From an uncultured Eubacteriales bacterium (GTDB lineage Bacteria > Bacillota > Clostridia > Christensenellales > Pumilibacteraceae): 21,953 nt of DNA. The stretch covers positions 1-21,953 of the forward strand of contig USNB01000003.1 of NCBI GenBank assembly GCA_900555875.1, in the 5' to 3' direction. The notes below the pieces were generated by a model. That model made no database searches and was not told the origin of the DNA. It was given only the letters and a program-made list of their open reading frames with translations. Shown piece after piece: positions 15,328 through 21,953 of this stretch. The position numbers were made by a program, and so were the translations under genes. Position 1 is the stretch's first letter, and every line of letters starts with the position of its first letter.

Positions 15328-18300
15328 TTATTTGTTTTTACGACGACGCACGAACGCGACTATCCCGCCGACTGCGCCTACCGCGAGTACCGCCGCCGCT
15401 ACGATAACGAGAGTGCCGTCCGCCATCGCGCTGCCGCATCCGCCTTCGGCAGGCTCTCCGGGATCGCCCTTTTCGCCCTGGGCGCCGGTATCGCCTTTCT
15501 CGCCTTTCAGTTCGCTCACCGCGATGATGTTATGCCACTCGTCTTCGTCTTCATACTTCCACTGGATATATCCGTCGGATACCTGCATCTGTATGCCGGA
15601 AGGCTCGCCCTCCGCTACGACGATGGTATATGTCTTTGAAACTGCGGTACCGCCCGTTGTAGCCGTAGCCGTAAACTCAAACGTACCGGACTCGGTAGGC
15701 GTGCCCGTGATGGTACCGCCCGCATCCATAGTCATGCCTGCGGGCAGGGCTCCGCTGCTCACGCTCCAGACGGTCTCGTCAGTCGCACCCTTTACGGAAA
15801 GCTGTCCCATGAACATCTTGCCGACCGCAGCTGCGGACATGTTTCCGGAATCGTTAGGACCGCTTGCATAAGAGAACGCGTCGTTGACGGTCATATTGAA
15901 TACAAGCGTCTTTTTCGCCCAATGATCCACGATCATTCTCACAGTAAAGCTATACTCGCCTGCCGCTGCCGTGAGCGTACCTGTTATGGCGCCGGTCTCA
16001 CCGTTGAGCATCAGTCCCGCGGGCAGTGTGCCTGCCGATATGTCGTACCTTACAGACTGAGCGCCTTCTACCGACACGGCATCGTTCTTCATTGCCGTAG
16101 TGATATTGACCGAAGCGCCCTGGTCGTAAGCGACGTTTTGAGGAGTGCCGCCGCTGCTCATTTCAATGAATCCGTAAAGAGAAGAAACCGTTCCCCAGTC
16201 CTTGAAATCGCTGTATTCAAGTCCCTGTCTGTTCATTGCGGAATTCGCATGGACCCAGCAGAACCACATCGCCGCCTTACGGACGAAATAATACTGCACG
16301 TCGCTCCGATACGGATCGTCCGCCTGTTCCTCGCCTGACTTTTTGCCGACCACAACGCCGCCGAGGTTGTTGCGGAGAGTGGGATCCCAAGTCCCCGAAA
16401 GCGTCTCGGTCGCGATAGTATCCGTACCGGCACGCACAAGAAGATCGGGAGGGCAGCACTGTTTAAGTCCGCTGTATGCATCGGTAGTAATGGAACCCAT
16501 GAAGTTCCATTCGCCGCGAACGACGGAAGTCGTGAAGTTATAATTGGTATTAACGGGTATCGTACCGATGCGGCCGAACGCTCCCATCATACCCTTTGCG
16601 CCGCCTTCCTGAACTGCCATCTGGAAAGGCTTGAAATATATCTCTCTCATCGCCTGTTCGGAAGCGAAGGTAAACAGATTCTGTCTGCCTCTGTCTGTCT
16701 CCTGCTCGTTGAGCGGACAGTGCTTGATATAGAATACGGCTCCCGTGGAACTGCCGCCGTAAGTGTATGCAGCTCCGATATAGCCGGTAAGGATGGGATC
16801 CTGAGACATATATTCCATAGATCTGCCCTGGAAAGGAGAACGATGGATGTTTACGTTCGTGCCCCAATAGGTATTGAGCCCCTTAAGAAGCATCATACTG
16901 CCCGCGATGATACCCTGTTCTTCCGCAAGTTCGGTATTGAACGTAGCCGCAAGAACGGTATTGTCATGGAACGAATACAGTATAAGGGAAGTACGGTCGG
17001 TAGCGGCAAGAGCATAAAAGTCTATTTCTTCGAAACTGCTCGACTGATAATTACCGAAAATGTTGATCATATCGGTATACGTCAGCTGGTTCATGAAGTC
17101 ATCCCATGCCTTCTGATCCGCGGCTGAGCCGAAAGGATCTTTGCCGTACAGATCGGAAAGCGTAATATCATATTGACCTTCCCTTGCACCTCCGGGCTTC
17201 TGCGTCCACTTATTCAAGGTAGCTCTGCCGTCAGCGGCGAACGCCGCATTGGCTTCCTGTACCCACGGCATGGAAGGATCGTCTATATCCACGTTCGTTT
17301 TGGTATAGATCGTATCTACTATCCAACCGTCTTTGCTGAAAGTCTCGAAATTCGTACCGTAGAATTGATTATCAAGACTGTACGCATCATAGAACTGCAC
17401 TGTTTTCCCCATTTCATCGGTAATATCGTTACCGGGATACAGATTCGTTTCTTCATCATACTCAGGCGCAACGGGATAAGCGGTCGTAAGGGTAGATCTC
17501 GTGAGCAGCGTCATGGGATCTTTATTCGTCACGGTGAAATCCGCCGTTCTCATGGAATCGAACACGCCATTTTCTGTGGAGAACTTATTACCGACTTCCC
17601 TGTCGGCATAGTCGTCGTACTTAAGATACGCGTCGCCCCTAAGCGTGAACCTGGCTTCGTCATAGCCGACGACAGTGCTATCGGGATCCGCATAAGCATG
17701 GGAGTTGCCCATGGCGCGGATAACGTATTCGCCGCTATCCAATTCGTAGCCTTTGCGAGTATTTTTGTTCGCGTCGCTGTAATCGTAAGACGCAATATCC
17801 TGAACGTTGACCTCGACGACGACGGTCTCTGTATCTTTCGGCGCGATCTCATCCGTTTTGGCAAAGCCCACGAGAGAGACAAAAGGCTTATCGACAGTGG
17901 GGTCACTAACGTCGGCACGATAAGGCGCGGTAACGTAGATCTGCACGGCTTCCTTGCCCGCACGCTCACCGTTGTTCTCAACATCTACGGTAACATACAG
18001 CTTCTTAGTCGCGTTTCTGTTATCCCCATCCGCAGTTGCGAATTCCGTATGATCTACGGATCCCGTCAGTTCCTTGGAAAGAGACGCGTCGGTATATACC
18101 TTCATATTCGAATACGAGAACGTCGTATAAGATAAGCCGTAACCGAACGGATATATCACCTGATAGTCGTAATCGTATTGTGTATTGTCGTACTGACCGG
18201 ACAGCGTGCCGCCGTTAGCGACCTGAGGGTCGTTATATGCAGTCTCGTAAAGTTTATAGCCGAAATAAAGACCCTCCTCGTAATCCATTTTATACAAGCC

Positions 18301-19353
18301 GAAATTACCGTCTCTCCAGTTGTTATCGCCCTCCGTATACGCGCCGCTGATATTTTTACCCTTTATCGTGATAGCATGCGTGGAACCGGTCTGACGATTG
18401 TTCCCGAAGTTCTGCCAAGTAGGATCGAGAGTGAAATCGCGCTGCCAAAGATCGGTAGTCTTTCCGGAAGGATTGACCTCGCCGCTTATTATTTTAGCGA
18501 GCGTTTTATATCCCATCGCACCCGGACCGCCTATCCATGCGATACCGTCTATTGCCGGATCGTCTTCAAGATTGCCGATCTCTATCGTAGCCGATGTATT
18601 GAGAACGACAACGATACGACCGAACCCCTGATCTTTAACGAATTCGATAAGAGCTTCTTCTCTGTCCGTCAGCTGAAGCTGATGTTTATATATGTTTCCT
18701 TCTGCGTCCTTTGCAAGTTGCTTATGAGTCCAGCCATAAGAGCTGCCGTCCGGAGCTCTTTCATCCTCTGCTTCACCTGTATTCATGCTCTTATCGGAAC
18801 CTTCTGCCGAATGCCTGCCGAATACGAGTACGGCCATATCGTTATACAGCCCTATCGAACGATCAACGGTATTGGAGAAGTCCGTATACTCGTACCCCTG
18901 ACTGCCGGGCACATTGAATCCGCTGTCCGTCACTCTGGCGGAGCTTTCATAAAAATTGCGCAAAGTAGGATTTACTTTATACCCTTCTGCTTCAAGAGCC
19001 TCGCCAAGCGTTCCGCCGTCGGTGTTATTGACCGATCCTGCTCCGTCCACAAGCGTGCTCTGCGCCACGCCGAATACGCTCACCGTTGAACCCGTTTTTA
19101 CGGGGAGCGCGTTGTTTTGGTTCTTCAAAAGAACTATGCCCTCTTCGTCTACGCGACGATTGAGGTCTTCGGCAGCTTTGAGAGCTTCGTCATAAGTGTC
19201 GAATGCGGAATAATACTTTCCGTCCGAAGACGTGACGTCCGCCGCTTCCGACGATCTTACGGGACTCGCTACCGCCACGGCAGCGAACAAAAGCACTGCA
19301 CATACGATGAGCGCAAGAGCCGCGATGCCCGGTCTTGAGATCTTTTTGATCAT
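15328..19353 (-). CDS. Large surface GH3-like protein with Ig-like, collagen-like and C-terminal anchor segments
   Basis: A 1341-residue exported protein. Order: signal or anchor helix (about 5-30); GH3 C-terminal sandwich (to about 410, PFGYGLSYTTF); Fn3-like region with inserts; GH3 barrel (about 745-1030); two He_PIG-type Ig-like domains (about 1093-1158 and 1180-1248; LPAGLMLN...GAITGT and LPAGMTMD...GTITGT); a DGYIQWKYEDEDEW segment; a short collagen-like Gly-X-X stretch (about 1283-1300); GGCGS (1304-1308); and a membrane helix with an RRRKNK tail. The barrel keeps HRSPFQGRSMEYMSQDP, IKHCPLNEQETDR and ITTDA (Asp958, predicted nucleophile). It lacks the DGP sugar-binding motif present in its two neighbours (TDRTSLILYSF is found there). 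It may therefore have altered specificity or be a binding protein. The start was chosen by GGAGG 8 bases upstream; an in-frame ATG 15 codons earlier lacks a site. First gene of the operon. Confidence 0.87.
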   Translation of the reverse strand: MIKKISRPGIAALALIVCAVLLFAAVAVASPVRSSEAADVTSSDGKYYSAFDTYDEALKAAEDLNRRVDEEGIVLLKNQNNALPVKTGSTVSVFGVAQSTLVDGAGSVNNTDGGTLGEALEAEGYKVNPTLRNFYESSARVTDSGFNVPGSQGYEYTDFSNTVDRSIGLYNDMAVLVFGRHSAEGSDKSMNTGEAEDERAPDGSSYGWTHKQLAKDAEGNIYKHQLQLTDREEALIEFVKDQGFGRIVVVLNTSATIEIGNLEDDPAIDGIAWIGGPGAMGYKTLAKIISGEVNPSGKTTDLWQRDFTLDPTWQNFGNNRQTGSTHAITIKGKNISGAYTEGDNNWRDGNFGLYKMDYEEGLYFGYKLYETAYNDPQVANGGTLSGQYDNTQYDYDYQVIYPFGYGLSYTTFSYSNMKVYTDASLSKELTGSVDHTEFATADGDNRNATKKLYVTVDVENNGERAGKEAVQIYVTAPYRADVSDPTVDKPFVSLVGFAKTDEIAPKDTETVVVEVNVQDIASYDYSDANKNTRKGYELDSGEYVIRAMGNSHAYADPDSTVVGYDEARFTLRGDAYLKYDDYADREVGNKFSTENGVFDSMRTADFTVTNKDPMTLLTRSTLTTAYPVAPEYDEETNLYPGNDITDEMGKTVQFYDAYSLDNQFYGTNFETFSKDGWIVDTIYTKTNVDIDDPSMPWVQEANAAFAADGRATLNKWTQKPGGAREGQYDITLSDLYGKDPFGSAADQKAWDDFMNQLTYTDMINIFGNYQSSSFEEIDFYALAATDRTSLILYSFHDNTVLAATFNTELAEEQGIIAGSMMLLKGLNTYWGTNVNIHRSPFQGRSMEYMSQDPILTGYIGAAYTYGGSSTGAVFYIKHCPLNEQETDRGRQNLFTFASEQAMREIYFKPFQMAVQEGGAKGMMGAFGRIGTIPVNTNYNFTTSVVRGEWNFMGSITTDAYSGLKQCCPPDLLVRAGTDTIATETLSGTWDPTLRNNLGGVVVGKKSGEEQADDPYRSDVQYYFVRKAAMWFCWVHANSAMNRQGLEYSDFKDWGTVSSLYGFIEMSSGGTPQNVAYDQGASVNITTAMKNDAVSVEGAQSVRYDISAGTLPAGLMLNGETGAITGTLTAAAGEYSFTVRMIVDHWAKKTLVFNMTVNDAFSYASGPNDSGNMSAAAVGKMFMGQLSVKGATDETVWSVSSGALPAGMTMDAGGTITGTPTESGTFEFTATATTGGTAVSKTYTIVVAEGEPSGIQMQVSDGYIQWKYEDEDEWHNIIAVSELKGEKGDTGAQGEKGDPGEPAEGGCGSAMADGTLVIVAAAVLAVGAVGGIVAFVRRRKNK

Positions 19354-19470
19354 CTCTTTTTCCTCCGATATATTTATTTGTTCTTCCGGTAAGATCATCC
19401 ATAGGCGTACCGCCGAGATCCTCTCCTCGGGTGAACATCGTTATTTTGTCTCTTTCCGAAAAATTATTCA

Positions 19471-19513
19471 ATATTATCAGCCTAATTTAACATGGACGTT
19501 TCCTAATTTAACA
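19471..19513 (-). promoter_or_regulatory. GH3 operon promoter with paired 12-bp direct repeats (candidate LytTR site)
   Basis: On the minus strand TGTTAAATTAGG occurs twice without mismatch (19513-19502 and 19492-19481), start to start 21 bases. Two bases after the second copy comes a -10 region, readable as GATAAT (19478-19473) or as extended TG-A-TAATAT (19479-19471). No -35 is present at the right distance; the second repeat lies where an activator would touch polymerase. LytTR regulators are known to bind two direct repeats containing a GTT core with about 21-22 bp periodicity, and a LytTR regulator is encoded just upstream. The leader to the start codon is about 110 bases. Confidence 0.65.
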
Positions 19514-19536
19514 CGCATGAAGAGTACGGAGCGCAT

Positions 19537-19577
19537 AAGAAAAACTGACGGGGAATATCCCTGCCGGTCTGTTTTTC
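19537..19577 (-). terminator. Terminator of the two-component system operon
   Basis: Outer arms AAAAAC (19540-19545) and GTTTTT (19571-19576) close an imperfect GC-rich stem. On the minus strand the structure is followed by TTTTTCTT. It lies about 58 bases downstream of the kinase stop and upstream of the GH3 promoter repeats, separating the two operons. Confidence 0.6.
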
Positions 19578-19634
19578 CGCCGGAAGCGCGCGTCCGCAGC
19601 GGCGAATATTTTTCTTTTTACATTAAGTCACGGT

Positions 19635-20924
19635 CTATATCATGGGCAATATTATATCCAGCCCGAATATCCCGTTTTCCGCAGTCACGCTCATGTTTCC
19701 GCGATATTTTTCCACTATCATGCGTATGGATCGCATACCGTAACCGTGGTATCTGTTATCCTCTTTGGTCGTGACCGGAAGCTCGCCGTCGAAGGATACC
19801 TCCCCCTCATAGGCGTTCTCTATATGGATCGCGACCATATTCATCCTTGCCGTGACATACACTCCGATAAGACGCTCATGACCCTCGGGAAGTTTCCGCA
19901 CGGCTTCGATAGCGTTGTCTATCGCGTTGCCGAAAAGGCTGTAAAGATCGGAAGGGTTCATGAACGACAGGCTCTTCCCCTCTACGTTGCAATCCAGACG
20001 GATATCCTCCTTCTTGCAGAGCAGGCTCTTTTCGGCGAGGAACACGTCGAGCACTTCGTTACCCGTTTTTATCGATTCGTCGTATATGGCGATGACGTCC
20101 TTGATCTCTTTAAGCGCCTCAGGATCTATACGGTCGCCGAGCATGGATATCTGGTGCTTCATATCGTGGCACTTGATGTTTATAAGCTCGACGTTCTCTT
20201 TGCTCGCACGGTACTGCTCGCTCTGAAGATGCACCAGGTGCTCCATAACAGTAACGTCGTGCTCGAGCTTATCCCCGCGCGAAAAGCCGTAGAGCAGAAG
20301 CAGCATGAAAAGCGAACAGAGCATACCGTAAAGTGCGCAGCCGATAAACACCGGAAGATCGTCATATCCTACATACGGCTCGAGCAGACAGTGCAGGACA
20401 AACACAAACAGGAACATGACTATGCTCATGAATATCATGCGATACCGCTTGAAATACCTGTCCGCCTCGTTGCGTATGCGCCGCGCGAAAGCGAACAGCA
20501 CGACCGTATATACGACGGCTATCACGCCTAAATTTATCGGTACGGCGACGTTCGATTCGTAGCTCACGCCTGCAAGCGCGGTGATCAGCGAGAACGTCCT
20601 GAATACCAGATGCTGCGACGCGCATGCGCCCACGCTGCAGAACAGCGCTCCCCATACGCCCACGTCCATACACCACACCGTTCCCGCGGAGAACATGACA
20701 AAGTATATGAGGAATTTGAATATATCCGTGAGCGGCGTCTTTATTACGAAAGTCGACCAGAGTATCGAAAACGTCAGTATGACCGCGAGAGCCGCAGGAA
20801 GGCGCAGGAAAAATAACCTGCGCCTCGGAAAGGAATATAAAAATAAAGTCTCCGCGAGCAGCATCTCCAAAACATACCCGTTAGATACGAAAAACCCGTG
20901 TATCGCGTTCCAAACCTCTATCAT
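19635..20924 (-). CDS. GHKL-type sensor histidine kinase (LytTR-system partner)
   Basis: A 429-residue membrane sensor kinase of the AgrC/HPK10-like class. The first 215 residues contain about six hydrophobic helices, the usual sensory unit of this class, which often detects peptides. A coiled-coil-like segment leads to the phospho-acceptor region IKCHDMKHQISML with His253. The ATPase part shows the N box LFGNAIDNAIEA and a G box HGYGMRSIRMIV, ending with the strand FGLDIILPM. The start overlaps the regulator stop (ATGA), so the pair is translationally coupled. A terminator follows, and the next gene on the same strand is the GH3 operon. What it senses cannot be seen; a carbohydrate-related cue or a peptide are both possible. 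No peptide-precursor gene is visible beside it. Confidence 0.92.
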   Translation of the reverse strand: MIEVWNAIHGFFVSNGYVLEMLLAETLFLYSFPRRRLFFLRLPAALAVILTFSILWSTFVIKTPLTDIFKFLIYFVMFSAGTVWCMDVGVWGALFCSVGACASQHLVFRTFSLITALAGVSYESNVAVPINLGVIAVVYTVVLFAFARRIRNEADRYFKRYRMIFMSIVMFLFVFVLHCLLEPYVGYDDLPVFIGCALYGMLCSLFMLLLLYGFSRGDKLEHDVTVMEHLVHLQSEQYRASKENVELINIKCHDMKHQISMLGDRIDPEALKEIKDVIAIYDESIKTGNEVLDVFLAEKSLLCKKEDIRLDCNVEGKSLSFMNPSDLYSLFGNAIDNAIEAVRKLPEGHERLIGVYVTARMNMVAIHIENAYEGEVSFDGELPVTTKEDNRYHGYGMRSIRMIVEKYRGNMSVTAENGIFGLDIILPMI

Positions 20925-21628
20925 TTACCCTGCCTCATCCAAAACGTCAGACTGTCTATAAAGCTCTTGCGCTTGGGCTGACTGATCTTAAGCTCATCCC
21001 CGTTCATCATCTTCACTATAAGCCCGCTGACCGACGAAATGTATTTCGGATTGACGATATAGCAGGAATTGCACCGCATAAAATTCATTTCGCGCAGTTG
21101 TTCCTCCAGCTCGCCGAGCGACCCGTACTCCGAGAATCTCCCCTTTTCGGTATGATAGCAAAGCTTGTGCCCGCGCACCTCTATATAATATACCTGATCG
21201 GAAGATATCTGTACGAACCCGCCTGACTGCGATATGACGAGCATTTTGTCCGTTTTCGCCCGTATGATCCCGAGCGCCGTGTTCAGTTTTTTCGTTATTC
21301 GATCATACGTTACGGGTTTGAGGATGTAATCGAATGCATCGACTTCATAGCTCTGGATCGCGAACTGCGCCATGTTCGTCACGAAGATGATAATGGTCTT
21401 ATCGTTGAACTTGCGCAGCATCCGAGCCGCCTCTATCCCCGTGATATCCGGCAGCATTATGTCCAGAAACACGATATCGACGCTTTCCCTGTACTCCAAA
21501 AAACTCGTGGCATCGCAAAAACGCGCATAAGAAAATTTCTCGTTATGCTCTGCTTCGTACTTTTTAAGGCAGTGCGTCAATTCCGCAGCCTCTCTGTCGC
21601 CGTCTTCCACTACAGCTATCGCGACCAT
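20921..21628 (-). CDS. LytTR-family response regulator
   Basis: A 235-residue cytoplasmic DNA-binding regulator. The receiver domain (about 1-120) has the acidic pocket VVEDGD, phospho-acceptor Asp56 in FLDIMLPD, the conserved Thr in FVTN and Lys in LKPV. The LytTR DNA-binding domain (about 135-230) has typical signatures: YYIEVRGHKLCYHT, a GSLGELEEQL helix, FMRCNSCYIVNPKYI and ISQPKRKSF. Such regulators activate promoters by binding two direct repeats about one-and-a-half to two helical turns apart. Paired repeats of this sort lie upstream of the adjacent GH3 operon. GGAGG lies a few bases before the ATG. It is the first gene of the regulator-kinase pair. Confidence 0.95.
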   Translation of the reverse strand: MVAIAVVEDGDREAAELTHCLKKYEAEHNEKFSYARFCDATSFLEYRESVDIVFLDIMLPDITGIEAARMLRKFNDKTIIIFVTNMAQFAIQSYEVDAFDYILKPVTYDRITKKLNTALGIIRAKTDKMLVISQSGGFVQISSDQVYYIEVRGHKLCYHTEKGRFSEYGSLGELEEQLREMNFMRCNSCYIVNPKYISSVSGLIVKMMNGDELKISQPKRKSFIDSLTFWMRQGK

Positions 21629-21688
21629 TACCCCTCCATTCGCATGCCGGCATCATATATGCCGCTATCGATATACCCCGTCATTGAT

Positions 21689-21714
21689 ATTATACGATTA
21701 CCCCCCCCTGTCAA
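21689..21714 (-). promoter_or_regulatory. Promoter of the two-component operon with a G8 tract in the spacer
   Basis: On the minus strand, consensus TTGACA (21714-21709) is followed by eight G (21708-21701), then TAATCG and consensus TATAAT (21694-21689). The spacer is only 14 bases, three short of optimal. A weaker alternative -10, TAATAT, lies two bases further downstream at 16 spacing. The start codon of the regulator is about 60 bases downstream. Confidence 0.65.
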
Positions 21715-21738
21715 GACTTTTCGAAAGGTTTGAAGATA

Positions 21739-21953
21739 TCACATATGCTTTTCCGGAGAAAACTCCATTCCGAGCAGGTCTATCCCGCCCTCTCCGTCAT
21801 ACGTGAGATACACCGCCGTATTTCCTTTGCCGAACGGTACGCGCGCCGATGCGTCCGTCCACCCTCGCGACCCCGATATAGGTATCTCCGCGATCGGACC
21901 GCCGTCGCGGTTCGCAGACACGAGCAGCCTGCCCGCATCCCCGCGCACCGTGA
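21739..21953 (-). CDS. C-terminal end of a protein with a CBM6-like carbohydrate-binding module (5' part outside window)
   Basis: Only the last 71 or so residues are present and the frame is open to the window edge; a GTG near 21948 is internal to the domain rather than a start. The sequence resembles the last strands of a CBM6-type beta-sandwich: a strand around RLLVSANRDGGPIAEIPI, then GSRGWTDASARVPF with the Trp that commonly stacks on sugar, and finally GNTAVYLTYDGEGGIDLLGMEF. CBM6 modules usually sit at the C-terminus of secreted glycoside hydrolases such as GH43 or GH3-linked enzymes. The catalytic part is not visible, so the enzyme class is unknown. The gene shares the strand and the carbohydrate theme with the downstream operons. 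Confidence 0.65.
   Translation of the reverse strand, partial: TVRGDAGRLLVSANRDGGPIAEIPISGSRGWTDASARVPFGKGNTAVYLTYDGEGGIDLLGMEFSPEKHM

Noticed and set aside
15328..15450. LPXTG sortase signal at the end of the large GH3 protein
   Set aside because: The tail has the helix and basic residues but no LPXTG or close variant; only GGCGS precedes the helix.
19190..19471. A 93-codon minus-strand frame in the GH3 operon leader
   Set aside because: It overlaps the well-supported start of the large GH3 gene in another frame and has no convincing ribosome binding site. A leader peptide cannot be excluded but nothing supports it.

Overview
The window looks like a chromosomal segment of an anaerobic, probably gut-associated, uncultured Clostridia-type Bacillota. 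I infer this from an AdhE of the clostridial fermentative type, rubredoxin/ferredoxin redox genes, a DUF815 ATPase, InlB-type (Listeria-Bacteroides) repeats, a LytTR/GHKL two-component system, strong GGAGG ribosome binding sites, and consensus TTGACA/TATAAT promoters. Base composition is moderate to slightly GC-rich by eye. Species cannot be named from the sequence.

Region 1 (1-5491). The 3' part of a bifunctional aldehyde/alcohol dehydrogenase (adhE, + strand) ends in a large nested terminator hairpin. A MITE-like palindromic repeat of about 170 bp follows. A convergent gene encodes a DUF815 AAA+ ATPase with an N-terminal ribbon-helix-helix domain. It is divergent from a secreted, lipoprotein-type trypsin-like (HtrA-family) protease whose promoter carries four helically phased TAAT repeats.

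Region 2 (5492-6800). A two-gene minus-strand operon encodes a protein with a rubredoxin at each end and a ferredoxin with a C-terminal zinc-ribbon/rubredoxin-like knuckle. The genes overlap by ATGA and are driven by a perfect consensus promoter. This looks like an electron-transfer or oxidative-stress module.

Region 3 (6857-19513). A large minus-strand operon, in transcription order, encodes: a 1341-aa GH3-like protein with C-terminal Ig-like, collagen-like and membrane-anchor segments; a lipoprotein with three InlB repeats and a beta-rich C-terminus; a small four-helix membrane protein; two tandem 996-aa GH3-like proteins; and a second small four-helix membrane protein. All three GH3 proteins are domain-swapped (GH3-C, then Fn3-like, then the GH3-N barrel), and each has a hydrophobic segment at both ends. 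Several junctions are ATGA overlaps, and two longer gaps contain intercistronic hairpins.

Region 4 (19540-21714). Just upstream lies a LytTR response regulator plus GHKL sensor kinase operon on the same strand, with its own terminator and a promoter carrying a G8 tract. Between it and the GH3 operon, the only promoter-like sequence contains two perfect 12-bp direct repeats with a 21-bp period, right next to a -10 element that lacks a -35. This is the geometry expected for LytTR regulator binding.

Region 5 (21739-end). The C-terminal end of a protein with a CBM6-like carbohydrate-binding module. Together, regions 3-5 read as a surface carbohydrate-processing locus whose expression is probably gated by the adjacent two-component system. 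That is the most interesting system in the window.
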